Source of the DNA: Engraulis encrasicolus
Taxonomy: Eukaryota > Chordata > Actinopteri > Clupeiformes > Engraulidae
Assembly: GCF_034702125.1 (NCBI RefSeq)
Contig: NC_085862.1
Coordinates: 18,214,891 to 18,278,890 of the forward strand
Length of the DNA: 64,000 nt
Reading direction: 5' to 3'
The notes beneath the pieces are model-generated. The model was not told the origin of the DNA and did not search any database. It worked only from the letters and a program-made list of their open reading frames with translations. Position numbers and translations under genes: made by a program. Positions 1 through 62,299 of the stretch are shown piece after piece. How positions within the stretch are numbered: position 1 is the first letter of the stretch; the number at the start of each line of letters is the position of its first letter.

Positions 1-31732
<31,732 letters not shown>

Positions 31733-33627
31733 ATGTTTTTCTCAACAGTTAAATGGGGTGGAATATATTATTTTTTTCAAAGGCAACAAAAAAGAAAGAA
31801 GAAAAAAAAGCATAAACAATCCCTCCAATGGAGAGAGACATTGTGGCTTCAAGCAGCCAATCAAAAAGACTGCATCTGACCTCCAGCCAGCAGACTATGG
31901 ATGTGGCGGGAAAGGAGGAGAGGAAGAAGAAGAAAAAGAAGATGGAGTCGCGGGAAGGGAAGCAGACGCAGCCAATCAGAACACTCGTGTTGCCGCGGTG
32001 ATGCTGGAGACGTGAACCCGCGAGGGTCGTCACTAACGGACACAATGCTGTATCGGCCCAGAGATCTCACCTGTCAATCAATCAATCACCATGCCCCTGA
32101 CCACACCCCCAACCATTTATGGCCCCCACGCAGACCACGGTTTGTTAGCCTCTAGCAAAAAGTGTTCAAAGAAAAAAAGAGCACCAATGAAATCAGCTCT
32201 TATCCCGTTTCTTAATATTTTTTCTCTTCGACCTTTTAAATCACACTAGAACTACAGGACAACGACAACAATATGGTGCCCAAGCTTCTTTTAAGGAAAA
32301 AAAAAAAAAGAAAAATAAGAAACTGGCAAGTTTGTGCACATTTGCCAATGTAACTAAACAGATCCTATTCACAACTATGTAAAGATATGTCACGGGGTAA
32401 TTTCAAATGTTTAAGAAAAATTAATAATATTTTTTAAGGTATCCTTATGCTCCTTTGAGTATCAGTTCAGACGTGATGAGGTGCTGCCTTGTTCCTCTCT
32501 AAGCAAAGGGGAACTTAACTGGGGTCTGGAATATATTCAACAATATATCAAAGTCTTTTTCATCTTTTTTTTTTCAACCTGGTATTTGTTTAATGCACTT
32601 TATGATCAAAAGAAGGCAGTGAATACAATGGAAGGTCACTGTATTTGAGACACATACAGACACATAAATATATATGTTTATATTTTTTCATCCTGCTTTT
32701 TCTTCTTGACTGGTTTCAGTGCTTCAAAGCCCCTGGTATTAGCTCTCTGCATAGCCTTTTTTTCTTTTCTTCTTTTTTTGCTTCAAATAAGAGAGCAGCA
32801 CATGTATCATCATTTCCTCATTTCCACAGCCCAAAGCTCTCCCACAAAAACCCAAACACCTTCCCAAAGTACTCAACCCAACAGCACCAATGAACTCGCC
32901 ACATAATCAAGAGCCTCATGTGTCTCCCAGTGTGTGAGAGAGAGAGAGATGGCCTAGCAAGGTGGCGACAAGCAAATCCTCAGCCACCACGACTAGAGAT
33001 CTACAACCTACAAACGAGCAAGATCAGCGGTAGCAAAAACATACTAATGAGGAATATCAAAGACGAAGATGAGTCTGATACTGAAAGGAGTTCTTGCGTG
33101 AGGATGAACTTTTTTAACCCTTCATTGTCCCCCACACACACACACACACACACCTCACCCCCCCCACCCGCCCACTAGAGCTGGACAAGAGCCTTCCAGA
33201 TGGATAAGCAGCGACACAACTCTGCTGGATTTTTTTCTTTTCTTTTCTTTTCTTTTTTACATGTGTGAAATGATTTTGATTGAAGTTATTGAAGGGATTT
33301 CACTTTCCTTTTGATTTTTTTTGTTTGTTTGTTTGTTTGTTTGTTTGTTTTTTTTTGCTTTGTTTTTGTTGTTTTCTGTCTCTACGCCTTGTACTAACCG
33401 TATAAAAGGAAAAGGCAGGGCCGGAGGGGTTGGTTGTACAGGCAGGCATTTTTTACTGCTTTTTCGCCCATGGTAGCGTTCCCTGTGAGATGAGAACCAG
33501 AATCACGGCTGGTCATGGAGGTCTGTCACACCTGCTCTCTCATCATCCCAACAGGCAGATCCAGATCCATTCACATTCTCTGGATCTATTTGTAGTATTT
33601 GTCTTTATCGCCCAGCCCATACACACA

Positions 33628-33693
<66 letters not shown>

Positions 33694-36069
33694 TGGCTGC
33701 TTTTCGTAGCGCGTGTCATGATCTCATGTTGATATGGTGGACATCAGCAACTCCTCTCGCCTCCTGCTCTACTTCATATCACACAGGAAACCTCCCCTGC
33801 CGCCTCTGAGATTACACTTTGCCACATGATGCTCATATCATATCCTTACCGTTACACACACACACACACACACACACACGTGCACATACATGATGCCATA
33901 AGCTTTAACTTTTGTGTGTCATTTAGAAGTGGTTGATTTGCCAACTGTTTTTTTATTTCATTTTTTTTTTTTGTTTCGTTCACTGCATAGCCTACTTTTT
34001 TCTTTGTTTTGCTTTTTATTATGATTAGATTTTTCATCCGTTTGACGATGGTCAGCCTTATCCTGCGCAGTACACTGAGAGGGAGAGAGGGATAAAGAGA
34101 GGTAGAGGCGGGATGGAGAGAGAGAGGGAGGGTATAAAAGGACTCACTTATTGGTTCTGAGCGCTCTTCACCAAGTCCTGAAGTGCCTTTACCCAGTGAT
34201 CCGCCACCCCACCACTGACTGCCCCACACCACCACCACCATCACTGACAGTCCCCACGTATAGCCTCTCCTGCCAGGCCCAGTGCACCCCCACCACCACC
34301 ACCACCACCACTGACAACTACCACCACCACAGCCACCTTGTTCATCTGGCTATACAGAACCATTGAAAGGAAATAGTGAAGTTCCACAACACTGTTCTTT
34401 GCTCCCAAAAGTGTACCAGTACTATGTTTCAGATGCTCAGTCCTTCATCAAAGTGAGTTAACTTTTGGGTGCTTTGAAGAGTGTTGCGGGCCTTTATTAT
34501 TTCCTTTCAGCTATCTTCGGTTTGGTCTAGTACCTGTGTGACTGATGTGCGTGCATTCTCTGCCTTTTTGTCATAGAATCATCATTAGGAAGTAGAAGTC
34601 TGGCATCAGAGTCTCGTAGCAGGTGACCACGGCACTGGGCTGTACCCCTCTCTCCTCTCTCTCTTGCCTCAGAAGAAAATTGCCACAGACTGTTTGGTGC
34701 CAAGAATTGTGTCAGTCGTGAGCACTTGCTAACTAAGACTAGGGCCTACTCCCTCTCCTCTCCAGAGTAGAGCAATGTGGGGGGGCGGTGGCTTCCACAG
34801 ATGGCAACAGAAGCAGTGGTGGCAGTAGTGGTAGTGACGGATCTACTCATTTGAGGGCCCTAGGCGGAATATAGACACAGGGCCCTCTAGAAATATTGTT
34901 GCTGGTGTTTACCATGGCGGACTGACTGTTGGGGGCCCCCTAGAGGCCAGATTAGGTGGGGCCCTACGGGGTGGTGGGGGGGCCCCTAGGCAATTTCTTG
35001 GTCTGCCTTAATGGTAAATCCGGCTCTGGGTGCTGCTAGTTGTAGTAGCGGTGGCGGTGGCGGTGGCGTGCCTGCCGTGCACTTGTCCATCACACCTCTA
35101 TGTCAAGGTCAAAGGTCAATGACCTTTAAACTCTAAAGCTCTACCTGAAACAGCACTGAACATGTTTTGATCTTTTGTCTTAACCAATGAAATTCACGGA
35201 TGCTGCAGAAGGAAATCTGTTCGTTGTTGTTGTTGATGATGATGTTGGGGTTGGGGGCGGGTGTGATTTGGGGTGGGGTGGATATAATTGATCATGTGTG
35301 CTGTAATGAACCTCGTTTTGAACAGCCTGCCCTGTTGTCTGCCTCTCACCAGTGGAATGTGGTTTTGGTTTTTTTATGTTGTTTTGTAGCCTCCTCTGTC
35401 CCTTCCGGCTGCCGCATGTGTATCAGTGAATGTATGTGTGAGTTTTACCTCATCGTCAGGGAATCACGGAGTGGCTTCACGTCGACACACCAAATCACTT
35501 TCATCCTCCCTGAAATGATTAGTAAGTGTACAATACAAAGGTTTAGGACAAGCAGCTTTTTTTGTGTCAGGATTTTTTGTTGGCTAGCAAGTCAGAATGT
35601 TTTCCGATTTTGGGTTTGAAATGCTTTTAAGGACGGTTCAATATCCAATGGCCGTGGCCTTCTTTGCCTTTTTACCTTCACAGTGCTATAGGACCTCTTA
35701 GGAAGTGCAGCCCTCATCCCAGCTGCGAAACGCACCACAACTGCAAGTTAAACACTCGTCCTTTCACCCTACCCGACAGAATGCACTTTTCTTCAACTTC
35801 ATTCAACACTGCAAATAGAACATGTGTTTCCCATGAGCTGTAGGACACAAAATGAGTTTTGTTTTGTTTTTATATAGCTTAACCACGATGGAAATTGTCA
35901 AACTTTATTTTTGTATCGGCCCTCTGTTGGAAGGCCATTTAGTAGCTTGCTGATGGTCTTCTGATATTCATAGATTTAGTTTCAAAGCTGAGATCACTAC
36001 TGCTGTGCCTTTGGCATGTTATCATAACTCTGCTCTTTCACACATCACAGGCATGCAAGTAGAATTCCC

Positions 36070-36100
<31 letters not shown>

Positions 36101-36955
36101 GCTATCTCAGCTGTCTGGTCTGAGCTTGACCCGCGGTTAACATGCGCGGTTCTGAAGCTCTCATCAGTCTGAGCCAAGTCTATATAGAGTGCCAAGGTCT
36201 ATGGAGTTAGGTACAGCAGGTCCCCCCTGAGCTGTGTACAGGTCATGATATACTGGGCAACATTTAGAGCAATGCGTTTGGGCAACGATACTATACTATA
36301 AGATGATGTTTGGACTGTTTGTCACTGTAACACCAATATCAAAAGGACTTGGATCAGCAGCAGACAACTTTTCCAACTATTCCATTGGAAAAAATGCAGA
36401 GCCAATCGTAATGTTGTGCAGGAACATTGCTCAAAAAGTTGCCCTGCGGATCATCCCCCTAAGGGTTCAGGAGAGTCGGGCAGGCTCGGCCTGCTGTGCT
36501 GACACTCAACTCTGACATGAGGGACGGGAGACGGGTTCGAGAGAGGTCGGGACAGACAGACACATCAGAAACCCTCAAAACAGTGTCACCTCTCGAATAC
36601 CTGTCTCTTTTTGTTTTGTTTCATGTTTTGTTATGTTTTTCTTTTTTTGGTTGTTTTTTTATGCCCCTCTTGCGCCTGTAGTTCTCTCAGTGGTTACGGA
36701 GGGTCTTGGATTTTTAAACAAAAACAAAAAAATTGGGGTGAAGGGATAGGGGAGGGGTGGAGGCCGATACGGGTTTTTATTCTATACTTCAGTGTCTCAA
36801 CTTTGGGCAAACACGTGTATGCTTCAAAGTTGGGGGTGCGCTGAAGTGTCAATTCTGTTAATGCATGTTAAAACCGCGTTTTAATTTGTACATCAGAGTT
36901 TGATTATGGGAATATTTGATATAAAAAAAAATAAAACTGGAATGCACAACCTTTT
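31733..36955 (+). other. usp24: usp24 3' untranslated region (inferred)
   Basis: There is no further coding exon. The sequence is A/T-rich with homopolymer runs and short (CA)n at 33625-33690, 33854-33880 and 36078-36101. AATAAA at 36930-36935 is followed by a GT/T-rich stretch near 36975-37010, giving a plausible 5.2 kb UTR end. Between about 34840 and 35030 lie remnants of a hAT-type repeat (reverse strand CAGAGCCGGATTTACC), so part of this UTR is transposon-derived or the transcript ends earlier. Confidence 0.6.
36930..36935 (+). terminator. candidate usp24 polyadenylation signal
   Basis: AATAAA within ATAAAAAAAAATAAAACTGG. It is the clearest hexamer I found downstream of the usp24 stop, with a TGTGTGTGTTC element about 50 bases later. 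Confidence 0.6.
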
Positions 36956-36959
36956 ACAC

Positions 36960-38420
36960 ATGCAGACTTTTGGACCTCCTTTGTGTGTGTTCCCTTTGAC
37001 AGTATTTCCCTTCAGTGTCTGGGGCAGTGGTTCCCAAACTGGGGGTTGCGGAGGTACTGCAGTGCACAGGGGTCGAGTTGTAGCGGGATGCCATCCCCCA
37101 TACAATGAAAATGGTCTAAAATCATATCCCTTTATGAAAATTGTCAAAAATCATTCCCCTCTAAAAGGAGCCACCCTTGTTCACATATTGAGTTAAAATT
37201 GCACTTTTAACAACTACATTTTCAAAATGTTCTCAGGGGAGAAACCCCCGAACCCCCAATATTGAGAATCCATCTCTGACCATCCCCCCTGGTTTCATTT
37301 CACAACTCGACTACTGGGTACTGCACGTGGGTCGAAGAAAGAAGGAACTTCGAAAAATAGGGGAAACACAGGTTTTACAGTTAGTTACCGTAATTCTAGA
37401 AATTGATTAGTAACAGTACTCACTGGTTAATAAAAATATGCATTATTCTTTTGAATCTGACGTGGAAATGTAACAATATTAATGGACAGATTTTGTGGGC
37501 GGGGGGGTTGTGAAAATGCACTTTGACTGAGTTATGAGGTACCACTGGACTGAGGTACCGTCTCACCACACTGCTCCCTTGGGGTGCCCATTGAGCTGCC
37601 CTCTTGCATAGGTGAGTCATGCATGCAATTGTATTTTGTGCACTGTGTGCTACAGAGTGATGTGCCACAGGAGTGGGTCTTTCACAGTGGGTGTGTCACC
37701 TTCACGTTTAAAACTGGATGATGCATAGATAACTATATACATAACTGAAAATTAAATGTTCATAGCAGGACATATCAAAGTTAACAATGTAGAAAAATAT
37801 ACACATATTTAATGATTAAGCATGCATACAGAACATGAGTGCAGAACATTCACCTCAAAGTGGCTTTCAGACTTAAGTCATTACACTGCCCTTCTACGTT
37901 CAATAGTGGAAAAATTGGTTATGTACCTGCAAAATCCATTGTCACTCTGAACGTAATGAGAGAAATCCTGGTAGATTGACACAGTCCCCCATTAGTAAAT
38001 TAATGACTTAACATTAACAATGTATCTAAGGATATTTTTTTTAAATAATAACTTTTACCCCTAAAAAGTTGATTCTGCATGCACTACTGATGCACTCGTG
38101 GCCCGAGACATCTTCATCTGCCCAAGTCTTGTATCTTATTTTTATCTCTCATTTTCAGTAAAATGAAGAAAATGCTAAACACACTGGGACCTATATGGCC
38201 ACTGTTATGTACAAGTAGCTCCTGCTGTGTCTCCTCCATGTAACCTTTTGTTAATGACTAACTTATCTGGTGTTACACTAAGGTCATATTAACATTTTCC
38301 ATCATCTTTTAAACCTGATTAACATAAATATTCCAAACAAATCAAATATCACACATAATCAACAGATTTCTTTCAAGAAAAACAGAACGGACATCAGAAC
38401 CAAATGCATGCAAGGTATAG
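36960..38420. other. usp24-pcsk9 intergenic stretch
   Basis: The two genes converge here. I see no coding exon. A lone hAT-type end (CAGTGGTTCCCAAACTGG) lies at about 37025 without a clear partner. Confidence 0.5.
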
Positions 38421-38812
38421 TTTAGCCTGGGCGAATAGCCGACTGTTGACTCCGACAATCAGTCTGGCAAAAGCCATGAGGAATCCGTCTCCGTGGACAA
38501 TGGGAGATGGTCTGATCTTACTCTATCATTTAAATTAATTGAAGTTCCAAACTCAAATTAAAACCCATATTGTGCTTTATTAGCATGCCTGTTACGTTAT
38601 AGCGTCGCAAAAGCATACAAATAACAAAACGAAAGTGTGAATATAGTTACCTTAACCAATCAGTAACGGAGCTCGCGGGAGAGTTCTACGTCACCACTCT
38701 CAACTGTTTGCTGATTGGCGAAACACTGAGAGAACCGAGCTCGAGGCTTTTGCCAGACGATGTGCAAAGCCAAAATCTTTGGGTGGAGTACAGAGGATGG
38801 CGTCGCGAGGCT
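38421..38812. mobile_element. non-autonomous hAT-like element
   Basis: Flanked by an 8-bp direct repeat AGGTATAG (38413-38420 and 38813-38820). Ends carry the inverted motif AGCCTGGGCGA / TCGCGAGGCT, and inner inverted pieces TCTGGCAAAAGCC / GGCTTTTGCCAGA. 392 bp, non-coding. Confidence 0.75.
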
Positions 38813-38902
38813 AGGTATAGTTGGGGGAAAAAATGAATGAGCGGGTGCAAGTCAACCTTCTTCCCACCCCTTGTCCTCCAGCCTTGTGACATGAGACTCA
38901 CA

Positions 38903-38908
38903 TTTATT
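38903..38908 (-). terminator. candidate pcsk9 polyadenylation signal
   Basis: AATAAA on the reverse strand, about 790 nt past the pcsk9 stop. Plausible by distance only. Confidence 0.4.
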
Positions 38909-39449
38909 GATGGCCTGAGTTGGTATTGAAATACTTTGCAATAACACATTTCAACAATGATTCTCTCATTTGTTGGGTCAAGGTGTTGAATGAGGGAAAG
39001 CCCTCACTAAAGTGGGTCTGTGCTAGCCAGGCCACATCCTCCTAATGAAACAACACCTTCTGTGTTGCTTCTAGTCAGGCCAAGAGCAATGCAAATATCG
39101 TTTCTGGTCTCCCGAAAAATCAAGAACTCCACCCACTTTGTCTCACACCAGTCAACCAGTAGCAAACCTAGGGAGGCGGGTCAACCATGCCGTTTGTGAA
39201 ACGTTAATAGTCATGCTCTTGGTCAGACCAAGTCTCAAAGAGATTTGAAAGTCGGTTATAATCAGGCTACGTCTGTGCTGGTTGACAGCGGGGAAACTAT
39301 TGAGTTCTCTACGGACACGAGGCAACTCCAAGGCAAGAGGACAGGAGAATACGGGAGAAAAGAGTTTTGCACACACAATCTACACAGACATGCAATACAC
39401 TGGAAATGACTATGAGATGCTTTTCAAACAAGTTCATCCCATCCTTTCT

Positions 39450-39655
39450 TGTTGCTTGTGGCCTTTTGCCTCATGTTTGGCCCACCTCAGTGGAGGAAAA
39501 AAAAGGTTCCCTGTTGTCAACCTAGGCAGACCAACTTTTTTGGCGGTGGGGTTGCCCCATTCAACATCCCGATTGCAAATGAGATAATGACCTTTAAATT
39601 GTGCTTTTCTTAGATATTGAATCCTTCAATCACAAGCCCACAAGCAGCAGGGTAG
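39450..39655. mobile_element. MITE copy in pcsk9 3' UTR
   Basis: Same family as 40318-40568 and 45475-45675. Shared core CCATTCAACATCCCGATTGC AAATGAG; ends are CTTGTGGCC and its inverse. It starts only about 40 bp past the pcsk9 stop, so it is probably transcribed. Confidence 0.6.
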
Positions 39656-39695
39656 GACAGGAGAAAGTGGTTTGACTTGTTCCCAGATGCCCTAT

Positions 39696-52686
<12,991 letters not shown>

Positions 52687-52866
52687 TGTGTTTCTTTTGT
52701 GTGTTGTGTGTGCAATATCTTAAAATAGTCCCTTGATGAACTTAACAGTAATAAAATAACAAAAAAAGAATAGCCAACAGAAGTTTGCTACAGAAGTTTG
52801 TGAAAGTTTGTTATTTACCAGCGCGAGCTCAGGAGTAGCGCACGCTCTCAATAATTCCTATTGCAC

Positions 52867-52873
52867 ATTTATA
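52867..52873 (-). promoter_or_regulatory. TATA-like box upstream of pcsk9
   Basis: TATAAAT on the reverse strand, about 180 bp before the start codon. This would put a transcription start near 52840 and a 5' UTR of about 150 nt. Confidence 0.5.
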
Positions 52874-52941
52874 TGATAATTGTAAGAGGTGAAGTAAACT
52901 TGGGCTATCCTCGAAGGCGGGGACTGGTGACGTTTTGAGGG

Positions 52942-52951
52942 CTCACGCCAC
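52942..52951 (-). promoter_or_regulatory. sterol-regulatory-element-like site upstream of pcsk9
   Basis: Reverse strand GTGGCGTGAG, nine of ten bases of the human PCSK9 SRE (GTGGCGTGAT), about 75 bp beyond the TATA-like box and about 256 bp from the start codon. It suggests conserved SREBP control of PCSK9. Confidence 0.6.
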
Positions 52952-52959
52952 CGCTTTTG

Positions 52960-54311
52960 TATCGAATGATGTCTTGGCTTTATAAATGCCTTCTAATGGC
53001 TCAAATTTCACAGCTCCAATCGCAAATAACAAGCCAACACATTTTTAAAGCAGGGTGGCGTGCTACTAACAAGTTCAGACATGATGGCCTTTATCATTTG
53101 CCTGCATAACCGTGTTTGACAGTTGGATAGGCATAATTAAATAATTATTGAAAGTGTCGTTCATGCCATTGTCTCTAGGCCTATCTATTCTAGCATGATC
53201 TGCCCCAAGGTATTCTTGCAATTGCATGCCAAGTGTGTTGAGGGTGTTTCAAACGAAATGATAGTCGAAAGAATACCTTTTAATAAGTGTTACATTATAC
53301 TTGCTACATATTCAAGTCACTTCAACAGTCCTTTGTGCCATGCCTGCTGGCTGGCTCCCCAAGGACACGGTGTGTGTGACGTCACGGCGTAGCACACATC
53401 ATATGCGCCTGAAGTAGGCTATATTGTGCTGTGCTGACCGCAGGGCCGTATTAAGCCAATGGTGCCCCCTGGCACTATACATTACTGGTGCCCCCTTTAT
53501 GAACAATATTTGCTAAGTTTGTGTCTTGTGGTGCCCCCTCACTGGTCAAAAATGGATGGTGCCCCTGGGCACTGTGCCGCTGGCCCTTATGGATAATCCA
53601 GCCCTGCTCCTTGCTGACTGCTGGGTATATGGATGTGGGTTAATTTAGCTATGGCTTCTTTCATGTACATGTGGCTCAATCATGCTCATTTGATGTGAAG
53701 CCCCATGGCAATTTTTGAATATCCAAGATGGCGTTTGCATTTAATGTGTCTCTGTTTTTTGCTGGTTGTGCTGCTGTGAGTTATAACTCATATGGCCTAT
53801 TTGCCGTCTGTTACAATACAACAGCGTCAAGATACTAACCCTGATGGTTAACCTGGTAAGGGGCTGGCAGCATCCCATCCAAGTCAGAGTGGTTACATGT
53901 GGTCGCAGAAGAAGTGAGGTTTTGCTGTCCTCGTGTGGTCAAGTTTTGTCACTACTTGTGCCACAATAAGGGGCTAGACCTCTGTACAGCACAGTGAACG
54001 GGCGGGCACAAGCAAAATCACGCGCACACACATATAGGCCTACACACATAGGTTCTAGTCAGGTTATATAGGGCGGTTTATTTCAGCCTAACCTTCTCTC
54101 CATCGGAAATCATATTGTGCAGCATTCACATTTTTATAATAGCCTATTTAGTTTGTGCACACCTTATCATCAGGTAGGCTAATTGTCTGAGACCTGCCTA
54201 ATTTCTCTTCATTTTTAATTCTTATGAGGCACTTGCCGTGATTGCACCTCCTTTATATTGAGAGGCGATGATTGCTGAAGGACTCAGCGGTGCCTAGACA
54301 CAGACATAGAC
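52960..54311. other. pcsk9 upstream intergenic sequence
   Basis: No coding exon recognised. At about 53443-53607 lies a likely old DNA-transposon copy: CAGGGCCGTATTAAGCC at the left and TAATCCAGCCCTG at the right, with repeated GGTGCCCC. Confidence 0.5.
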
Positions 54312-54692
54312 CAGTGGTTCTCAAACTTTTTCCATCATTTCCCCCATCAGAGGGTCTGAATGCTTCCGAGCCCCCCCCAAGCAACAGTAGTAGGCCTACT
54401 CGCGCAAACTGATTTTGCGATCGCTGCGCATAATCAAAGGAAAGTTGACTGGTGGAGATTAAACAAAGAGGGATTGCAGTCGAATGCAGATGTGTGCTCA
54501 TTTCCTATGCTAGTCAAATTCATGACAATTAATAATATAATGTTGGTGAGGGCTTTAAACGTAATGATTTACTGGCGAGACAGGAAATCATTTCCTTGGG
54601 GGGGAAAAGTCCAAAATCAGATGTCACACGCCCCCCTTGAGATGCCTTCGCGCCCCCCCAGGGGTGCTTACACCCCACTTTGAGAAACACTG
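54312..54692. mobile_element. non-autonomous hAT element
   Basis: Ends CAGTGGTTCTCAAACTTT and ACTTTGAGAAACACTG. The 9-base string GACATAGAC lies on both sides, consistent with an 8-bp target duplication. 381 bp; the left half is shared with 43676. Confidence 0.88.
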
Positions 54693-54845
54693 GACATAGA
54701 CAGAGGCGCCCTGTTTGTCCCCTCTCCCCCACCATCCCCCGGTTACCATGGGGATCACTGCCAAAGTCAAGAGATCAGAGTCTTATCGCAGAGAAGCCAC
54801 ACAAACATACGATCAAATGAGGGCGCGCACTCACACACACACACA

Positions 54846-55015
54846 CATTACATGAAACAGGCTTTCCAGGTGCACTCTGTGTTATTTGAAAATACCATAT
54901 AGGCCACAAGCCACGAGTAGCCTCCTGAAACTGTGCTGCAAAGCGTTCTGGCAGAACGTCTGGTAACAGAACATTTATAATAGTGGCCTTGTCTTACGTT
55001 TAAACTATTAGTTTG
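54846..55015 (+). repeat. repeat copy 1 flanking bsnd
   Basis: ACATGAAACAGGCTTTCCAG GTGCACT through AATACCATATAGGCCACAAG is also present at 61275-61435 in the same orientation, about 85% alike by eye. Confidence 0.75.
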
Positions 55016-55298
55016 GAAAAAAAAAACTGTAAAGAACAAAACTGTCTCAGTAGTCACTGTCCTGTAGTAACGGGTGTTTTTTTAATGCAGTGTTAAATCA
55101 AGACTTAGAGAGTACCCAGGGACTAAATACTCTCTAGTAGTAGTTAAATCAACTCTATGGTGTTAATGGTTATGCTGCATTATTTTACTGTTTTTATATC
55201 ATTACAGGTTGATGTTAGTAAGAGCCAACAGGTTTCAGATTCTGCAGATAAGAAAGAAAGTAAGTCACTGGAACATCTTCAGATGGGTAGTTTTCTGT

Positions 55299-55304
55299 TT
55301 TATT
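55299..55304 (-). terminator. candidate bsnd polyadenylation signal
   Basis: AATAAA on the reverse strand, about 165 nt beyond the bsnd stop. Confidence 0.5.
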
Positions 55305-55466
55305 GTGCCAAGACTTTCCAAGAATTCCAAGACCAAGTGCCAAGACTTTCTTTCTTATCTTATCTGCACTCGCTAGTCCTTTCCCGTGACGCACCAGATT
55401 GTGAAGTGCAGGAGGGTGGAGGATATCTTGCTCTTCAAGGTAGCAGCTTCTCTCAGCAGGCTCCAG

Positions 55467-61644
<6,178 letters not shown>

Positions 61645-61741
61645 GGGCCCCTCTGGAGGACCCTCCCCCCACCACCACCACCACCAAGGGTAGCGTACGC
61701 ACACACACGCACACACACGCACACACACGCACACACACACA

Positions 61742-61960
61742 CACACACACAGTCTGGACCAATGCTACAGGACCACGGAAGACACAAACTCACTCACACA
61801 CACACACTACACAGACACACACATACACTACAGTACAACCGGGACTACAACACATGACACAGAACCGTGCACACACACACACAAACCCAAGTTCTCTTAC
61901 ACAGCCTGTGCCAATGATGCTGGACCACAGGAGACAAAAACACCCACTCAGCCACTCACA
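61742..61960 (+). repeat. duplicated block upstream of bsnd, split by (CA)n
   Basis: ACAGTCTGGACCAATGCTAC AGGACCACGGAAGACA (61750) recurs as ACAGCCTGTGCCAATGATGC TGGACCACAGGAGACA (61900). Same duplication style as in usp24, but in a 5' flank. Confidence 0.7.
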
Positions 61961-62113
61961 GAGCAAGGACCACCATTCCACATTCAACCGTCAACAGAAG
62001 GAATGAGTTGAGCTACTGTGACATTGGTCCCCTGAGCTAAAGGTGAGAATGTGGGTTGGGCTCAACCTGTGCCGGGTAAGCTGCTCAGGTATGGCCATTC
62101 ATTATAGGGGAGG

Positions 62114-62232
<119 letters not shown>

Positions 62233-62299
62233 GGGGTGAAAAGTCTCAGGCCCATTTCATGTGCAATGAGGCTTGGCCGGTGACCTTGCCCTGGGCTGG

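Noticed and set aside
31758..32155. Small open frames just past the usp24 stop
   Set aside because: Short, A/G-rich, overlapping in several frames and inside the inferred 3' UTR.
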